From Solidesulfovibrio magneticus RS-1 (GTDB lineage: Bacteria; Desulfobacterota; Desulfovibrionia; Desulfovibrionales; Desulfovibrionaceae): a stretch of 64,000 nt of DNA. Made by a program: the position numbers and the translations under genes. The notes under the pieces are model-generated. The model worked only from the letters and a program-made list of their open reading frames with translations, was not told the DNA's origin and did not search any database. Positions 37,046 through 45,482 of this stretch are shown in pieces. Within the stretch, counting starts at the first letter, position 1. Each line of letters begins with the position of its first letter. The stretch lies in contig NC_012796.1 in assembly GCF_000010665.1 (NCBI RefSeq), forward strand, positions 2,075,501-2,139,500, in the 5' to 3' direction.

Positions 37046-37227
37046 GGGATTTCCTCCGTTTTGGGTCCGGGTTTTGCTAGGCCTGGGGAGTAAAGTGGAC
37101 CCCAACGCCAGGAAATACGGCTGATGTTTCAAATCGCATGTTATTTCAATGGAATGCATGTCTCGGCCTGGGCCAGGCCTGATCAGGGCGCGGTGTTTGA
37201 TGCTGCATTTGTAACAAAGTCAAACCC

Positions 37228-38223
37228 ATGATATCGCCACCCCCGCCGCTCCCGTCTCCCGGTGATCCGGACTGCGAGTACCAGCCCATTCCCGTGGGCC
37301 ACCTTTTCCCCCATGCGCCGGGGGATTTCCAGGTCTTTTTGCGCCATGGCGACAATCATACCCTGTTTGCCAGGGTCGGCGAGACGGTCACCGGGCTGCG
37401 TCGTGAAATGCTTGCCGATTACGGCGTGCGCACGGTCTACATCCACCGCGACGAGCGGGACCGCTACCGGGACTACATGCGCCGCCATCTGCCCGGGGCG
37501 CTTTTGGGGCCGCATCTGCCCATCGCCGAAAAGGCCGCCATTTTCTACCACAATTGCTGCGACATCGTGCGCGACCTCATCCGCGAGCGTCTTCCCCAGG
37601 CCGTTTCCGACGTCCATGGCCGGCTGTTTGTCGGCTATGCCCGGGACAGCGTGGCCTTTTTGTGCTCCGAGGCCGGCTTGGCCCGCATGGGGGCGCTGAT
37701 GGCCCATGATTACGATGTCTACAGCCACGGCGTGCATGTCTTTGTGTACACGGTCTATCTGCTGCGCGCCCTGGGCTTGCCCCAGGGGGCCATTGTCCAG
37801 GCCGGAGTGGGGGCGCTGCTCCATGACGCCGGCAAGGAAGGCGTGGACCCGGCCATTTTGACCAAGCCCGGCCGGCTTTCCCGGGAGGAGTTCGACGCCG
37901 TGCGCGAGCATCCGGTCCTTGGGGCGCGGCTTTGCCGCAGCCTTGGGCTGTCGCGTCTGGCCCAGGAGTGCATTCTCATGCATCACGAAAAACTCGACGG
38001 CCGAGGCTATCCGGCTGGGCTTTCCGGCGAGGCCATCCCGGTGCACGCCCGGGCCGTGTCCCTGGCCGATGTCTACGACGCCCTGACCTCCCGGCGCTGC
38101 TACGCCGACGCGGTCACGCCCTTCGAGGCCCTGCGCATCATGCGTCATGAGATGGCCGGCTCTTTCGATCTCGACCTCTACAAGCGGTTTGTCATGTTGC
38201 TCAGCGGCGCGGCCCTGGTCTGA
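37228..38223 (+). CDS. HD-GYP domain protein, probable c-di-GMP phosphodiesterase
   Basis: 331 residues. An N-terminal region of about 120 residues (PilZ-like length, no clear motif) precedes an HD-GYP domain: LLHDAGKEGVDPAILTKPGR (HD and following), RLAQECILMHHEKLDGRGYP (HHExxDGxGYP) and VHARAVSLADVYDALTSRR. All metal ligands expected for c-di-GMP hydrolysis are present. The ribosome site at the ATG is poor, so the start is uncertain. With the GGDEF gene at 3-5 kb this is the second c-di-GMP protein in the window. Confidence 0.88.
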   Translation: MISPPPPLPSPGDPDCEYQPIPVGHLFPHAPGDFQVFLRHGDNHTLFARVGETVTGLRREMLADYGVRTVYIHRDERDRYRDYMRRHLPGALLGPHLPIAEKAAIFYHNCCDIVRDLIRERLPQAVSDVHGRLFVGYARDSVAFLCSEAGLARMGALMAHDYDVYSHGVHVFVYTVYLLRALGLPQGAIVQAGVGALLHDAGKEGVDPAILTKPGRLSREEFDAVREHPVLGARLCRSLGLSRLAQECILMHHEKLDGRGYPAGLSGEAIPVHARAVSLADVYDALTSRRCYADAVTPFEALRIMRHEMAGSFDLDLYKRFVMLLSGAALV

Positions 38224-38368
38224 GTCTTGCTTCCGGCAGGAGACCTCGGTACCGTCGTGGGATACTCGCCGAGATTCTTGCCGCCTGCGGCCCCAACCTT
38301 GTTGGGACACGGGACGCCATCGGGCGAGGCTGTCCGGGGAAACCCGGCCGCCGCAAAAGGAGCGTTCC

Positions 38369-39085
38369 ATGCCCACCATCACGCCCCGTATCGCCACGGT
38401 GCTGCCGCAGTCCGGCAAACGCTTTCATTGGCTGTTGGCCGCGTTGCTGTTCCAGATTGTGGCCTCGCCTTTTGTCGTCGGCGCGGCTTCGCTGATCCTG
38501 CAGGATTTCCTGTTTCTGGCCATCCTGCTGGCGGCGCTTGGAGCCGTCAACCATACGCCGTTGCGCCGGTTCAACAGCCTGTTGGCGTTGATTTGCTCCG
38601 CTGCGGTCGTCTTGAAATACAGTTTCCCGGATTGGTATCTGGATGTGGCGGTCAGCCTGCTTGGGGCCATGGTCATCCTGTCCACGGCCGTGGAGATGGT
38701 CAACTACCTGTCGCGGCAGCGCCGGGTGGATCTGGATACGGTGCTTGGCGGACTGTGCGTCTACCTTTTCATGGGCGCGCTCTGGCTCATCCTCTATACG
38801 TTGGCTGTGCAGTTCGATCCCCTGGCCTTCGACTTCACGGTTCACGGCCGGAATTTGTCGCTTCGCCATCGCGACAGCCTGCTGCTGTTTTTCAGCTACG
38901 TGACGCTTTTGACCACCGGATACGGCGACGTGGTGCCGATTTCCCCCATGGCCCGCACCTTGGCCATCCTGGAAGGCATTTGCGGCCAGTTTTACCTGGT
39001 CTTTTTCATGGCCCGGCTGGTGGGGCTGCATGTGGCCGAAAAGGGCGGGGCGGCCCCTTCCTCGTCCCATTCCGAGGAAGGCTAA
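38369..39085 (+). CDS. Ion channel protein (K+ channel pore type)
   Basis: 238 residues from the ATG at 38369 with AAAAGGAG upstream. Six or so hydrophobic helices, then a pore loop with the K+ filter: FFSYVTLLTTGYGDVVPISP (TTGYGD), and a last helix. The C-terminus is short, with no RCK or nucleotide-binding domain, so gating is not evident. It follows the HD-GYP gene after 145 bases. Confidence 0.88.
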   Translation: MPTITPRIATVLPQSGKRFHWLLAALLFQIVASPFVVGAASLILQDFLFLAILLAALGAVNHTPLRRFNSLLALICSAAVVLKYSFPDWYLDVAVSLLGAMVILSTAVEMVNYLSRQRRVDLDTVLGGLCVYLFMGALWLILYTLAVQFDPLAFDFTVHGRNLSLRHRDSLLLFFSYVTLLTTGYGDVVPISPMARTLAILEGICGQFYLVFFMARLVGLHVAEKGGAAPSSSHSEEG

Positions 39086-39135
39086 TGCCGTTGACGCCCG
39101 CTCCCTGGCCTCTCTCCGGCAAGGATTGACTAGGC

Positions 39136-40380
39136 CTAAAACGCCGCCAATATCCCCACCACAGCACCCGTGGACAGCGAGGCCAGCACGCCGCCAATAA
39201 GCGCCCGGCCGCCCAGGGCCGTGATCTCGGCCTTGCGCGACGGGCAGATGGCCGTCATGCCGGCGAGCAAAATCCCCACCGACCCGCAATTGGCGAAGCT
39301 GCACATGGCGTAGGTCAGGATCAGCCGGGCGTGTTCGGAAAGGGCTTCCGGCGGCAGCTTGGCCATGTCGATAAAGGCGATGAATTCGTTGAGTACGATT
39401 TTGGTGCCCAAAAGCGAGCCGGCCGTGGCCGCCTCGGCCCAAGGCACGCCGATGAGCCAGGCGGCCGGGGCCATGGCCACGCCGAGCATCCGCTCCAGGG
39501 TCAGCGGCGTGCCGGCGACGCCTGGCAGCGCGCCGAGCAGGATGTTGGCCAGTTTCACCAGGGCCACGAAAACCAGCAGCGTGGCGATGATGCTCCAAAA
39601 GAGCTTGAGCCCGTCGGCCGTGCCCGAAACCACGGCGTCCATGCTGCCCGAGGCCGGGGACTTGGGTATCTTGCGGCCAAGGGTCGGTTCCTTGGTTTCC
39701 GGCAGCATGAGGCCGGCGATTAACAGCGCCGCCGGGGCATGGATGACCGAGGCGGTGAGGATATGACCCAGGGCGTCGGGGATGATGCCTTTTAACACTG
39801 TTGCGTAGAGCATGAGCATGGTGCCGGCGATGCAGGACATGCCCGTGGCCATCATGGCGAAGAGTTCGCTGCGGGTGATGCGCTCCATGTAGGGGCGGAT
39901 GAGAAGCGGCGCTTCGATCATGCCGAGGAAGATGCAGCCCCCGGCCCCAACGCCCAGCACGCCGCCGATGCCCATGGCCCGTTCGAGAATCAACGAAAAG
40001 CCCCGCACCACATGGGGCAGGACACGCCAATAGTAGAGCAGCGAGGCCAGGGCGGCGATGACGATGACCAGCGGCAGGGCCTGGAACCCCAGGATGAAGG
40101 CCGAGCCCGGGTCGGTGACGGCATAGGGGGCCGGGCCGCCGCCCACAAAGCCAAAGACGAAGGCCGTGCCGGCCCGTGTGGCTTCGTCCATGGCCGCCAC
40201 CACGGCGTTGAGCGCCATGAACACGCCACGCAAGAACGGGGCCTTGAGCATGAGGGCGGCCAGCACGAACTGCAAGGCCAGCCCACCGACACACATGCGC
40301 CAGGGAATCACGCCCCGGCGTTCGCTTATAAGGCCGGCGACAAGCAAGATGACGCAAAGGCCGAGCAAAGGCTGCAACAT
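39136..40380 (-). CDS. Concentrative nucleoside transporter (NupC/CNT family)
   Basis: 414 residues with about 10 membrane helices. CNT marks: VFGFVGGG near residue 75, FILGFQALPLVIVIAAL, the GMIEAPLLIRPYMERITRSE loop and SFANCGSVGILLAGM near the C-terminus. It imports nucleosides with Na+ or H+. It lies 24 bases upstream of nothing on its own strand; the TauE gene precedes it on the same strand (gap 24 bases), so the two may be co-transcribed. Confidence 0.9.
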   Translation of the reverse strand: MLQPLLGLCVILLVAGLISERRGVIPWRMCVGGLALQFVLAALMLKAPFLRGVFMALNAVVAAMDEATRAGTAFVFGFVGGGPAPYAVTDPGSAFILGFQALPLVIVIAALASLLYYWRVLPHVVRGFSLILERAMGIGGVLGVGAGGCIFLGMIEAPLLIRPYMERITRSELFAMMATGMSCIAGTMLMLYATVLKGIIPDALGHILTASVIHAPAALLIAGLMLPETKEPTLGRKIPKSPASGSMDAVVSGTADGLKLFWSIIATLLVFVALVKLANILLGALPGVAGTPLTLERMLGVAMAPAAWLIGVPWAEAATAGSLLGTKIVLNEFIAFIDMAKLPPEALSEHARLILTYAMCSFANCGSVGILLAGMTAICPSRKAEITALGGRALIGGVLASLSTGAVVGILAAF

Positions 40381-40404
40381 GGCGGTTTCCTGGGAGGCGG
40401 CGGT

Positions 40405-41208
40405 TTAGAACATGCTCCAGAGCATCCGGGTGGCCATGGCCAGCAGGAACACGGCAAAAAAGCGCTTAAGCGTCGATACCGGCAGCTTGTGGGCCAGTTT
40501 CGCGCCGTAAGGGGCGGTCAGCACGCTCACCGCGGCCACGCCGACAAGGGCCGGCAGATAGATGTAGCCAAAGGACAGGGACGGCAGATTCGGCGCGCCA
40601 AAGCCGTTGATGATGTAGCCGATGGTTCCGGCCAGGGCGATGGGGAAGCCGATGGCCGCCGAGGTGCCCACGGCCGTGTGCATGGCCACGTTGCACCAGA
40701 CCATAAACGGCACCGACATGGTGCCGCCGCCGATGCCGACCAGGCTTGACACCGCGCCGATGGCCAGCCCGGCCCCGAACATGCCGAGCTTGCCCGGAAT
40801 CTGGCGGTGGGCCTTGGGCTTGATGTTGAGCAGCATCTGGATGGAGACGTAGTAGAGGAAGGCCACGAAAAAGCCCTTGAGAAAGCCCGTGGACAGCTTG
40901 GCCGCCACGCAGGAGCCCAAAAAGGTGCCGACCAGGATGCCCGGGGTGATGGCCTTGACGATGGGCCACACCACCGCGCCCCGGCGATGGTGGGCGCGAA
41001 GGCTCGATACCGAGGTGAACATGATGGCGGCCAGGGACGTGCCCAGAGCCATCTGCATGATGAGTTCCTGGGAGAACCCCTGGGCGGTAAAAAACCAGAA
41101 CAGGGCCGGGACCACGACAATGCCGCCGCCCACCCCGAGCAGACCGGCGATGATGCCGGCGAAAGCGCCGAAGACAAGATAGGCCAGCAGAAACGACAGT
41201 GACGGCAT
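40405..41208 (-). CDS. TauE/SafE family membrane exporter
   Basis: 267 residues, about eight helices with the internal repeat typical of the family: GLLGVGGGIVVVPALFW in the first half and SLVGIGGGTMSVPFMVW in the second. Members export sulfite, sulfoacetate or similar anions; for a sulfate reducer a sulfur anion is a reasonable guess, but the substrate cannot be read from the sequence. AAGGAG precedes the ATG. Confidence 0.9.
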   Translation of the reverse strand: MPSLSFLLAYLVFGAFAGIIAGLLGVGGGIVVVPALFWFFTAQGFSQELIMQMALGTSLAAIMFTSVSSLRAHHRRGAVVWPIVKAITPGILVGTFLGSCVAAKLSTGFLKGFFVAFLYYVSIQMLLNIKPKAHRQIPGKLGMFGAGLAIGAVSSLVGIGGGTMSVPFMVWCNVAMHTAVGTSAAIGFPIALAGTIGYIINGFGAPNLPSLSFGYIYLPALVGVAAVSVLTAPYGAKLAHKLPVSTLKRFFAVFLLAMATRMLWSMF

Positions 41209-41293
41209 GGCAGGCTCCTTAAGGGAAGGAATAAGGGCTGCCTGTAACGGAATATGCCGTCATTGAAAAGGGTTGTGAAAGCTCAGGGCAAGG

Positions 41294-41327
41294 AAAAACC
41301 CCGGCCGCCACGGGAAAGCGGCCGGGG
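41294..41327 (-). terminator. Intrinsic terminator
   Basis: CCCCGGCCGC and GCGGCCGGGG form a strong stem with five Ts on the minus strand, 15 bases past the stop codon of the small gene at 41343-41603. Confidence 0.85.
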
Positions 41328-41342
41328 AAAAGCAAAAGCGGT

Positions 41343-41603
41343 CTAGGCGATGCCGTAGCCGCTGATGTGCTTCATGTATTCGTCGACCTCGTGGGCCAGG
41401 TGATTGAACAGCTTGTTGACGCCGTTGTCCGGCTCCGAGCCGATCTTGGCGAAGACGTTGCCGGCCTTGGCGTAGGCCTCTTCGAAAGCGTCGTCCCCGA
41501 GTCCGGACATTTCCTTGGCCTCTTCCTTGGTCAGATGACCGGTATGGACGAAATAGGCGCAAACAACGGCGTTGACTTTCCGGATGGGTTCTTTTTTGGG
41601 CAT
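41343..41603 (-). CDS. Small conserved-looking protein of unknown function
   Basis: 86 residues, MPKKEPIRKVNAVVCAYFVH onward, acidic and helical, with no signal peptide or metal motif. Good AAGGAG at the ATG and its own terminator, so it is likely a real, well-expressed gene. Family not recognised. Confidence 0.7.
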   Translation of the reverse strand: MPKKEPIRKVNAVVCAYFVHTGHLTKEEAKEMSGLGDDAFEEAYAKAGNVFAKIGSEPDNGVNKLFNHLAHEVDEYMKHISGYGIA

Positions 41604-41719
41604 GAGCGGACTCCTTGTGAAAGCGGGCGTAAAGTTATGCCTGTGAAACTACGGCATTTGCGCCCGGAAATGCAAGGCCCTGGCGCAAAAAAAGCCAGCG
41701 GTCGCCGCAGGGTCGCGGT

Positions 41720-42127
41720 CTAACCCGCCGGACACCGGTCGGCCAGGGGCTTGATGTCGATCACGGGCGTGCCGTCCAGGGCCTCCAGGGCGTCGATGGT
41801 CAGCACGTTGCCCGCAACGGCGGTCAGGCGCACCTGGTGCAGGCCGATGGGGTTGGGCCGGTCCGGAGAGCGGGTGGAAAACACGCCGGTCAGGGGCCGG
41901 GAGCGGTCGCGGCGGGGATGCACGGCCTGGCAGGAGCGGTCGGCCTGGTGGAACCAGGTGAAAAGCAGGATTTCCTGGCCCGGGGTCAGATCCTTGGCCG
42001 CCTTGGCGTAGGCCGGGTCCAGGACGACCGTGGCCGGCGGGGCGTTTTCCGTCTCGAACTTGGGAGCGGTGGCCTTGTCGGTCAGTACGGAACGCACCAC
42101 GCCGACGGCGTAAAGGGTCATATCCAT
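41720..42127 (-). CDS. TsaA/TrmO-like tRNA methyltransferase domain protein
   Basis: 135 residues. Motifs of the TrmO (YaeB) fold: VGVVRSVLTDK at the start, a LTPGQEILLFTWFHQADRS strand region, and the signature GVFSTRSPDRPNPIGLHQVR, which binds S-adenosylmethionine. TrmO adds the N6-methyl group to t6A37 of tRNA. The C-terminal domain of the E. coli-type protein is missing, as in many short homologues, so its substrate is less sure. AGGAGG precedes the first of two nearby ATGs. Confidence 0.88.
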   Translation of the reverse strand: MDMTLYAVGVVRSVLTDKATAPKFETENAPPATVVLDPAYAKAAKDLTPGQEILLFTWFHQADRSCQAVHPRRDRSRPLTGVFSTRSPDRPNPIGLHQVRLTAVAGNVLTIDALEALDGTPVIDIKPLADRCPAG

Positions 42128-42152
42128 TGGAAGCCTCCTTTATCCTGCGGCC

Positions 42153-43004
42153 TCAGCTCCTTTGGGTGGAGCCGACATAGATGCCGGCTAGGGCCAGGGC
42201 CACGCCGGCCAGTTCGACCGGGCCGGTGGGTTTGGCGAAAAAGAGCACGTCCCAGACATAGGACAGGGTGGGCTGGAGCAGGAGCACCAGCCCGGCCAGG
42301 GCCGGCCGGGCCCCGGCCAGACCGTGGGAAATGGACAGCCAGCCGATGCCCTGGCCGATGACGCCAAGGCCCACAAGCGCCCAGACGCTAACGGTCGTGG
42401 GCAGGGCCAGGGAGTCGCCGCCAAGGACGGCCACCGGGCCGAGCAGGGCGGCTCCGGCCAGGGACAGCACGGCCATGGCCGCCATGGGGCCGGCCCGGCC
42501 CTGGTCGGTGACGGCCTTTTTGAGCGTCAGGATGAAAAGCCCGTAGAACACGGCCGTGGCCAGGCCGTAGCCCACGCCCAGGCGAAATTCCGGGGTCTGG
42601 CCGGCAAAGCCCCGGCCGACCACGAGGTACAGCCCGGCCACGGCCACGGCCATGCCGGCCAGGAAGCCCGGCTTTGGGACGCGTCGGGCCGTGACGGCGG
42701 CCACGATGGTGACGAGAAACACCTGGAAATTGCCGACCAGGGTGGCCAGCCCCGGGCCGATGTAATTGATGCTGGCGTGCCAGCACAGCAGATCGGCGCT
42801 GAAAAACACGGCGCAGGCCAAGGCCGGCCAAGCCAGGGCGCGGCGGGCGGCGGCCAGGTTGCCGGTGGCGGCGAGCAGCCCAAGCAGGGTCAGGCCGCCA
42901 AAGCACATGCGGTAAAAGGCCGATACGGCCGGCGGCACGCCGGCCAGCTTCACGAATACGGCCGAGAAGCTGATGATGACCGCGCCGAAAAGGAGTTGTC
43001 CCAT
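42153..43004 (-). CDS. EamA/DMT family transporter
   Basis: 283 residues with ten helices in two EamA repeats (first repeat to about residue 135, second from about 145; AGIYVGSTQRS at the end). Probably a metabolite exporter; substrate unknown. Starts six bases after the thiL stop codon, with no good ribosome site of its own, so translational coupling is likely. Confidence 0.88.
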   Translation of the reverse strand: MGQLLFGAVIISFSAVFVKLAGVPPAVSAFYRMCFGGLTLLGLLAATGNLAAARRALAWPALACAVFFSADLLCWHASINYIGPGLATLVGNFQVFLVTIVAAVTARRVPKPGFLAGMAVAVAGLYLVVGRGFAGQTPEFRLGVGYGLATAVFYGLFILTLKKAVTDQGRAGPMAAMAVLSLAGAALLGPVAVLGGDSLALPTTVSVWALVGLGVIGQGIGWLSISHGLAGARPALAGLVLLLQPTLSYVWDVLFFAKPTGPVELAGVALALAGIYVGSTQRS

Positions 43005-43010
43005 GGCGCG

Positions 43011-43973
43011 CTAGCCGAAATGGTCGAAGCCGCGCTCGTTTATGGGGGCGCCGTTGAGCGTGTAGCCGGGCTTGGCCGCGATAGCCCCGATGGGCTTGGC
43101 GGCAGGCACGGCGGCGCGCAGGGCGGCCAGGGCGGACGGCGCGACCGTGGCCAGCAGGGCGTAGTCCTCGCCGCCGAAAAAGGCGACCTTTTCGGGTGGC
43201 CGGCCATGGCCGGCGGCGTGGGCCGTGACTTCCGGGTGCAGGCCCCCCGGCGGGAAAAAGAGGTCGGCCCCGTGGCCGTCCGGCAACAGGCGCGGCAGAT
43301 CCCGGGCCAGGCCGTCGGAGACGTCCATGCAGGAGGTGACGCCGGGCAGCGCGGCCAGGGCCAGCCCTTCGGCCAGGCGCGGCACGGGGGCCAGGTGGGC
43401 GGCGGTGGCCGCCGGCCAGTCGGCCAGAGCGGCGCGGCCGTGCTTTTCCAGCACCGCCAGCCCCACCCGGGCCAGCCCCAGATCGCCCACGGCCACGAGG
43501 ATGTCGCCTGGATGGCCGGCTCCCCGGGTGAGAAAGCGCCCGGACGGCCCGGGTGCGCCCCAGACCGTGACGGACACGGCGATTTTGTCGCCGCGCGACA
43601 GATCGCCCCCGACCAGGGGCACGTCGTGGCTGGCGGCCAGGGCGGCCATGCCGGCCAAAAAAGCGTCCCAGTAGTCGCGGTCGGCGTCGTCGGGACACAC
43701 GATCCCCAGGACAAAGCCCGTGGGTGTGCCGCCCATGGCGGCCACGTCGCTCAAGTTGACGGCCAGGGACTTGGCCCCGACCTCAGCCGGGGTGAAGTAC
43801 GAGCGCCGAAAATGCACGTCCTCGACAAAGAGGTCGGAGGTGACGCACAGGCGCGCCGGCACGGCGACCACGGCGGCGTCATCGCCGCGCGGCAGCTCCA
43901 CGCCAGCGGCCTGGCGAGGGAAGTGGGCATCCATGAGGGACAGAAAGTCGTCTTCGGAAGCGATGCGGGGCAT
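43011..43973 (-). CDS. thiL: Thiamine-monophosphate kinase
   Basis: 320 residues. ThiL marks: GDDAAVVAVP near residue 30, the FRRSYFTPAEVGAKSLAVNL then SDVAAMGGTP motif, the VGGDLSRGDKIAVSVT strand and SCMDVSDGLARDLPRLLPD. It phosphorylates thiamine phosphate to TPP, the cofactor of KorB and related enzymes. AAGGA lies upstream of the ATG. No other thi gene is in the window. Confidence 0.93.
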   Translation of the reverse strand: MPRIASEDDFLSLMDAHFPRQAAGVELPRGDDAAVVAVPARLCVTSDLFVEDVHFRRSYFTPAEVGAKSLAVNLSDVAAMGGTPTGFVLGIVCPDDADRDYWDAFLAGMAALAASHDVPLVGGDLSRGDKIAVSVTVWGAPGPSGRFLTRGAGHPGDILVAVGDLGLARVGLAVLEKHGRAALADWPAATAAHLAPVPRLAEGLALAALPGVTSCMDVSDGLARDLPRLLPDGHGADLFFPPGGLHPEVTAHAAGHGRPPEKVAFFGGEDYALLATVAPSALAALRAAVPAAKPIGAIAAKPGYTLNGAPINERGFDHFG

Positions 43974-44041
43974 GGGCGGAAATTCCTTGCAGCCGGGGAC
44001 GGGCGGCCGCCCCCGGTGGAACGGCGAAGGTGGGAGGGCGG

Positions 44042-44977
44042 CTACTTCAGGGGGCCGAAAGCGGCGGCGTAGCGGTCGGCAAACTCCTGCCAGGTGAAGG
44101 CGTGTTCCTGGGTGCCGTGCTTTTCCACGGCATAGGCGGCCGATACCGAGCCGAGACGGGCGGCGACATCCAGGGGCTTGTCCAGGGCCAGGCCCTTGAC
44201 GAAGCCGGCGCGGAAGGCGTCGCCCGCGCCGGTGGGGTCCTTGACCTCGGCCACGGGGCAGGGCGGGATGGCGATTTCGGAACCCTTCTGGCGGATGACC
44301 GAGCCTTTCTCGCCCAGGGTGGTGATGACGGTCCCGGCGCGCTCCACGATCTCGGCCTGGGTGAGCTTGGTGGAATTCTGGATGAGTTCCAGCTCGTAGT
44401 CGTTGGAAATGAGGTAGGTCGCGCCGGTGAGCATCTCGGCGAGCTGATCGCCGCTAAAGGCGGTGATGTTCTGGCCGGGATCGACCATGCAGGGGATGCC
44501 CTTGGCCTTGTAGCGGCGGGGGAAGTCCTGCATGTCCTCAAGATTGCCCGGGGCGACGATGGCGATGGTCTGGGCCGGGTCGGCTTCGTCCACGGTATAG
44601 TCGGCCCGGTGCTTCATGGCCCCGGGATTAAACCCGGTGATCTGGTTGTCGGCCTTGTCGGTGGTGATGTAGGCCCCGGCCGTGAATTCGCCGTTGACCC
44701 GGCGGATGCCGTCGATGGCGATGCCGCAATGGCGCAGCCAGGCCTCGTAGGCGGCGAAGTCCTTGCCGGCGGTGGCCACGATGGTCGGGTCTTCACCCAA
44801 AAGGCGCAGGCAATAGGCGATGTTGCCGGCCGTGCCGCCGAATTTTTCCTCCAGGCCTTCGACCAGGAAGCAGACGTTTAGGATATGGATCTTGTCGGGC
44901 AGGATGTGGTCGGCGAAGCTGCCCGGAAAGCTCATGATGCGGTCATAGGCCAGGGAGCCCGAGACGAGGATGCGCAT
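44042..44977 (-). CDS. PfkB-family carbohydrate/nucleoside kinase (adenosine kinase-like)
   Basis: 311 residues from the ATG at 44977 (MRILVSGSLAYDRI) with AAGGAG nine bases upstream. PfkB marks: the di-Gly KFGGTAGNIAYCLRLLGEDP near residue 45 and the anion-hole/catalytic DPTGAGDAFRAGFVKGLALD near 255, with the catalytic Asp. Sequence style fits adenosine or ribokinase-like members. The gene follows cutA after 14 bases. Confidence 0.88.
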   Translation of the reverse strand: MRILVSGSLAYDRIMSFPGSFADHILPDKIHILNVCFLVEGLEEKFGGTAGNIAYCLRLLGEDPTIVATAGKDFAAYEAWLRHCGIAIDGIRRVNGEFTAGAYITTDKADNQITGFNPGAMKHRADYTVDEADPAQTIAIVAPGNLEDMQDFPRRYKAKGIPCMVDPGQNITAFSGDQLAEMLTGATYLISNDYELELIQNSTKLTQAEIVERAGTVITTLGEKGSVIRQKGSEIAIPPCPVAEVKDPTGAGDAFRAGFVKGLALDKPLDVAARLGSVSAAYAVEKHGTQEHAFTWQEFADRYAAAFGPLK

Positions 44978-44991
44978 GGGGCGTGTCTCCT

Positions 44992-45327
44992 TCATGCGGG
45001 GTTGTCGGTTTGGGGCGTGGTTTCGTCTTCGATCCAGCGCAGGAAATCGGGCAGCCCGTCGGTGATGGGCAGGGTGACCACGCAGGGCACCTCGTAGGGA
45101 TGCAGTTCCTTGACCCGGGCGATGAGCGCCGGGGCCAGGGACTGCCGGGTCTTGGCCACGAGCACGGCCTCGTCGGCTTTTTCGATGGCCCCTTTCCAGC
45201 GGTAGACGGAACGCATCGCCGGGAAAATATTGGCGCAGGCGGCCAGGCGTTCCTCGACCAGGGCGGCCCCGATGCGGTCGGCTTCCTCGACGCTCGGGGC
45301 GGTGACGTAGGCGAAGACGGCGGTCAT
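44992..45327 (-). CDS. cutA: CutA-type divalent cation tolerance protein
   Basis: 111 residues, normal for CutA. Typical segments: ADRIGAALVEERLAACANIF, SVYRWKGAIEKADEAVLVAK and HPYEVPCVVTLPITDGLPDF. The family forms stable trimers related to PII; its part in copper tolerance is disputed. Good CAGGAG at the ATG. Confidence 0.93.
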   Translation of the reverse strand: MTAVFAYVTAPSVEEADRIGAALVEERLAACANIFPAMRSVYRWKGAIEKADEAVLVAKTRQSLAPALIARVKELHPYEVPCVVTLPITDGLPDFLRWIEDETTPQTDNPA

Positions 45328-45448
45328 GGCGGCTCCTGTGGCGTGATCGCGGCGGGGTGGCCGACAAGGGGCGCGACCCTTGTTCGCGTCAACGAAAAGC
45401 GCAGAGGACGTTTCGTAAATAACAGCCTAAAACCATTTGTTATTCTTG

Positions 45449-45468
45449 AAAAACACCTTCGTGTTTTT
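45449..45468 (-). terminator. Short AT hairpin after the NtrC-type regulator
   Basis: AAAAACAC-CTTC-GTGTTTTT, followed on either strand by A/T runs; it lies 15 bases past the regulator's stop codon and fits a weak bidirectional terminator. Confidence 0.55.
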
Positions 45469-45482
45469 TAAGGGGCGCGACG

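Noticed and set aside
38201-40357. 718-codon minus-strand frame across the channel and NupC genes
   Set aside because: It crosses genes on both strands and shows only shadow composition.
42324-44072. 582-codon plus-strand frame opposite the DMT and thiL genes
   Set aside because: Gly/His/Gln-rich translation spanning two real minus-strand genes; no ribosome site or domain.
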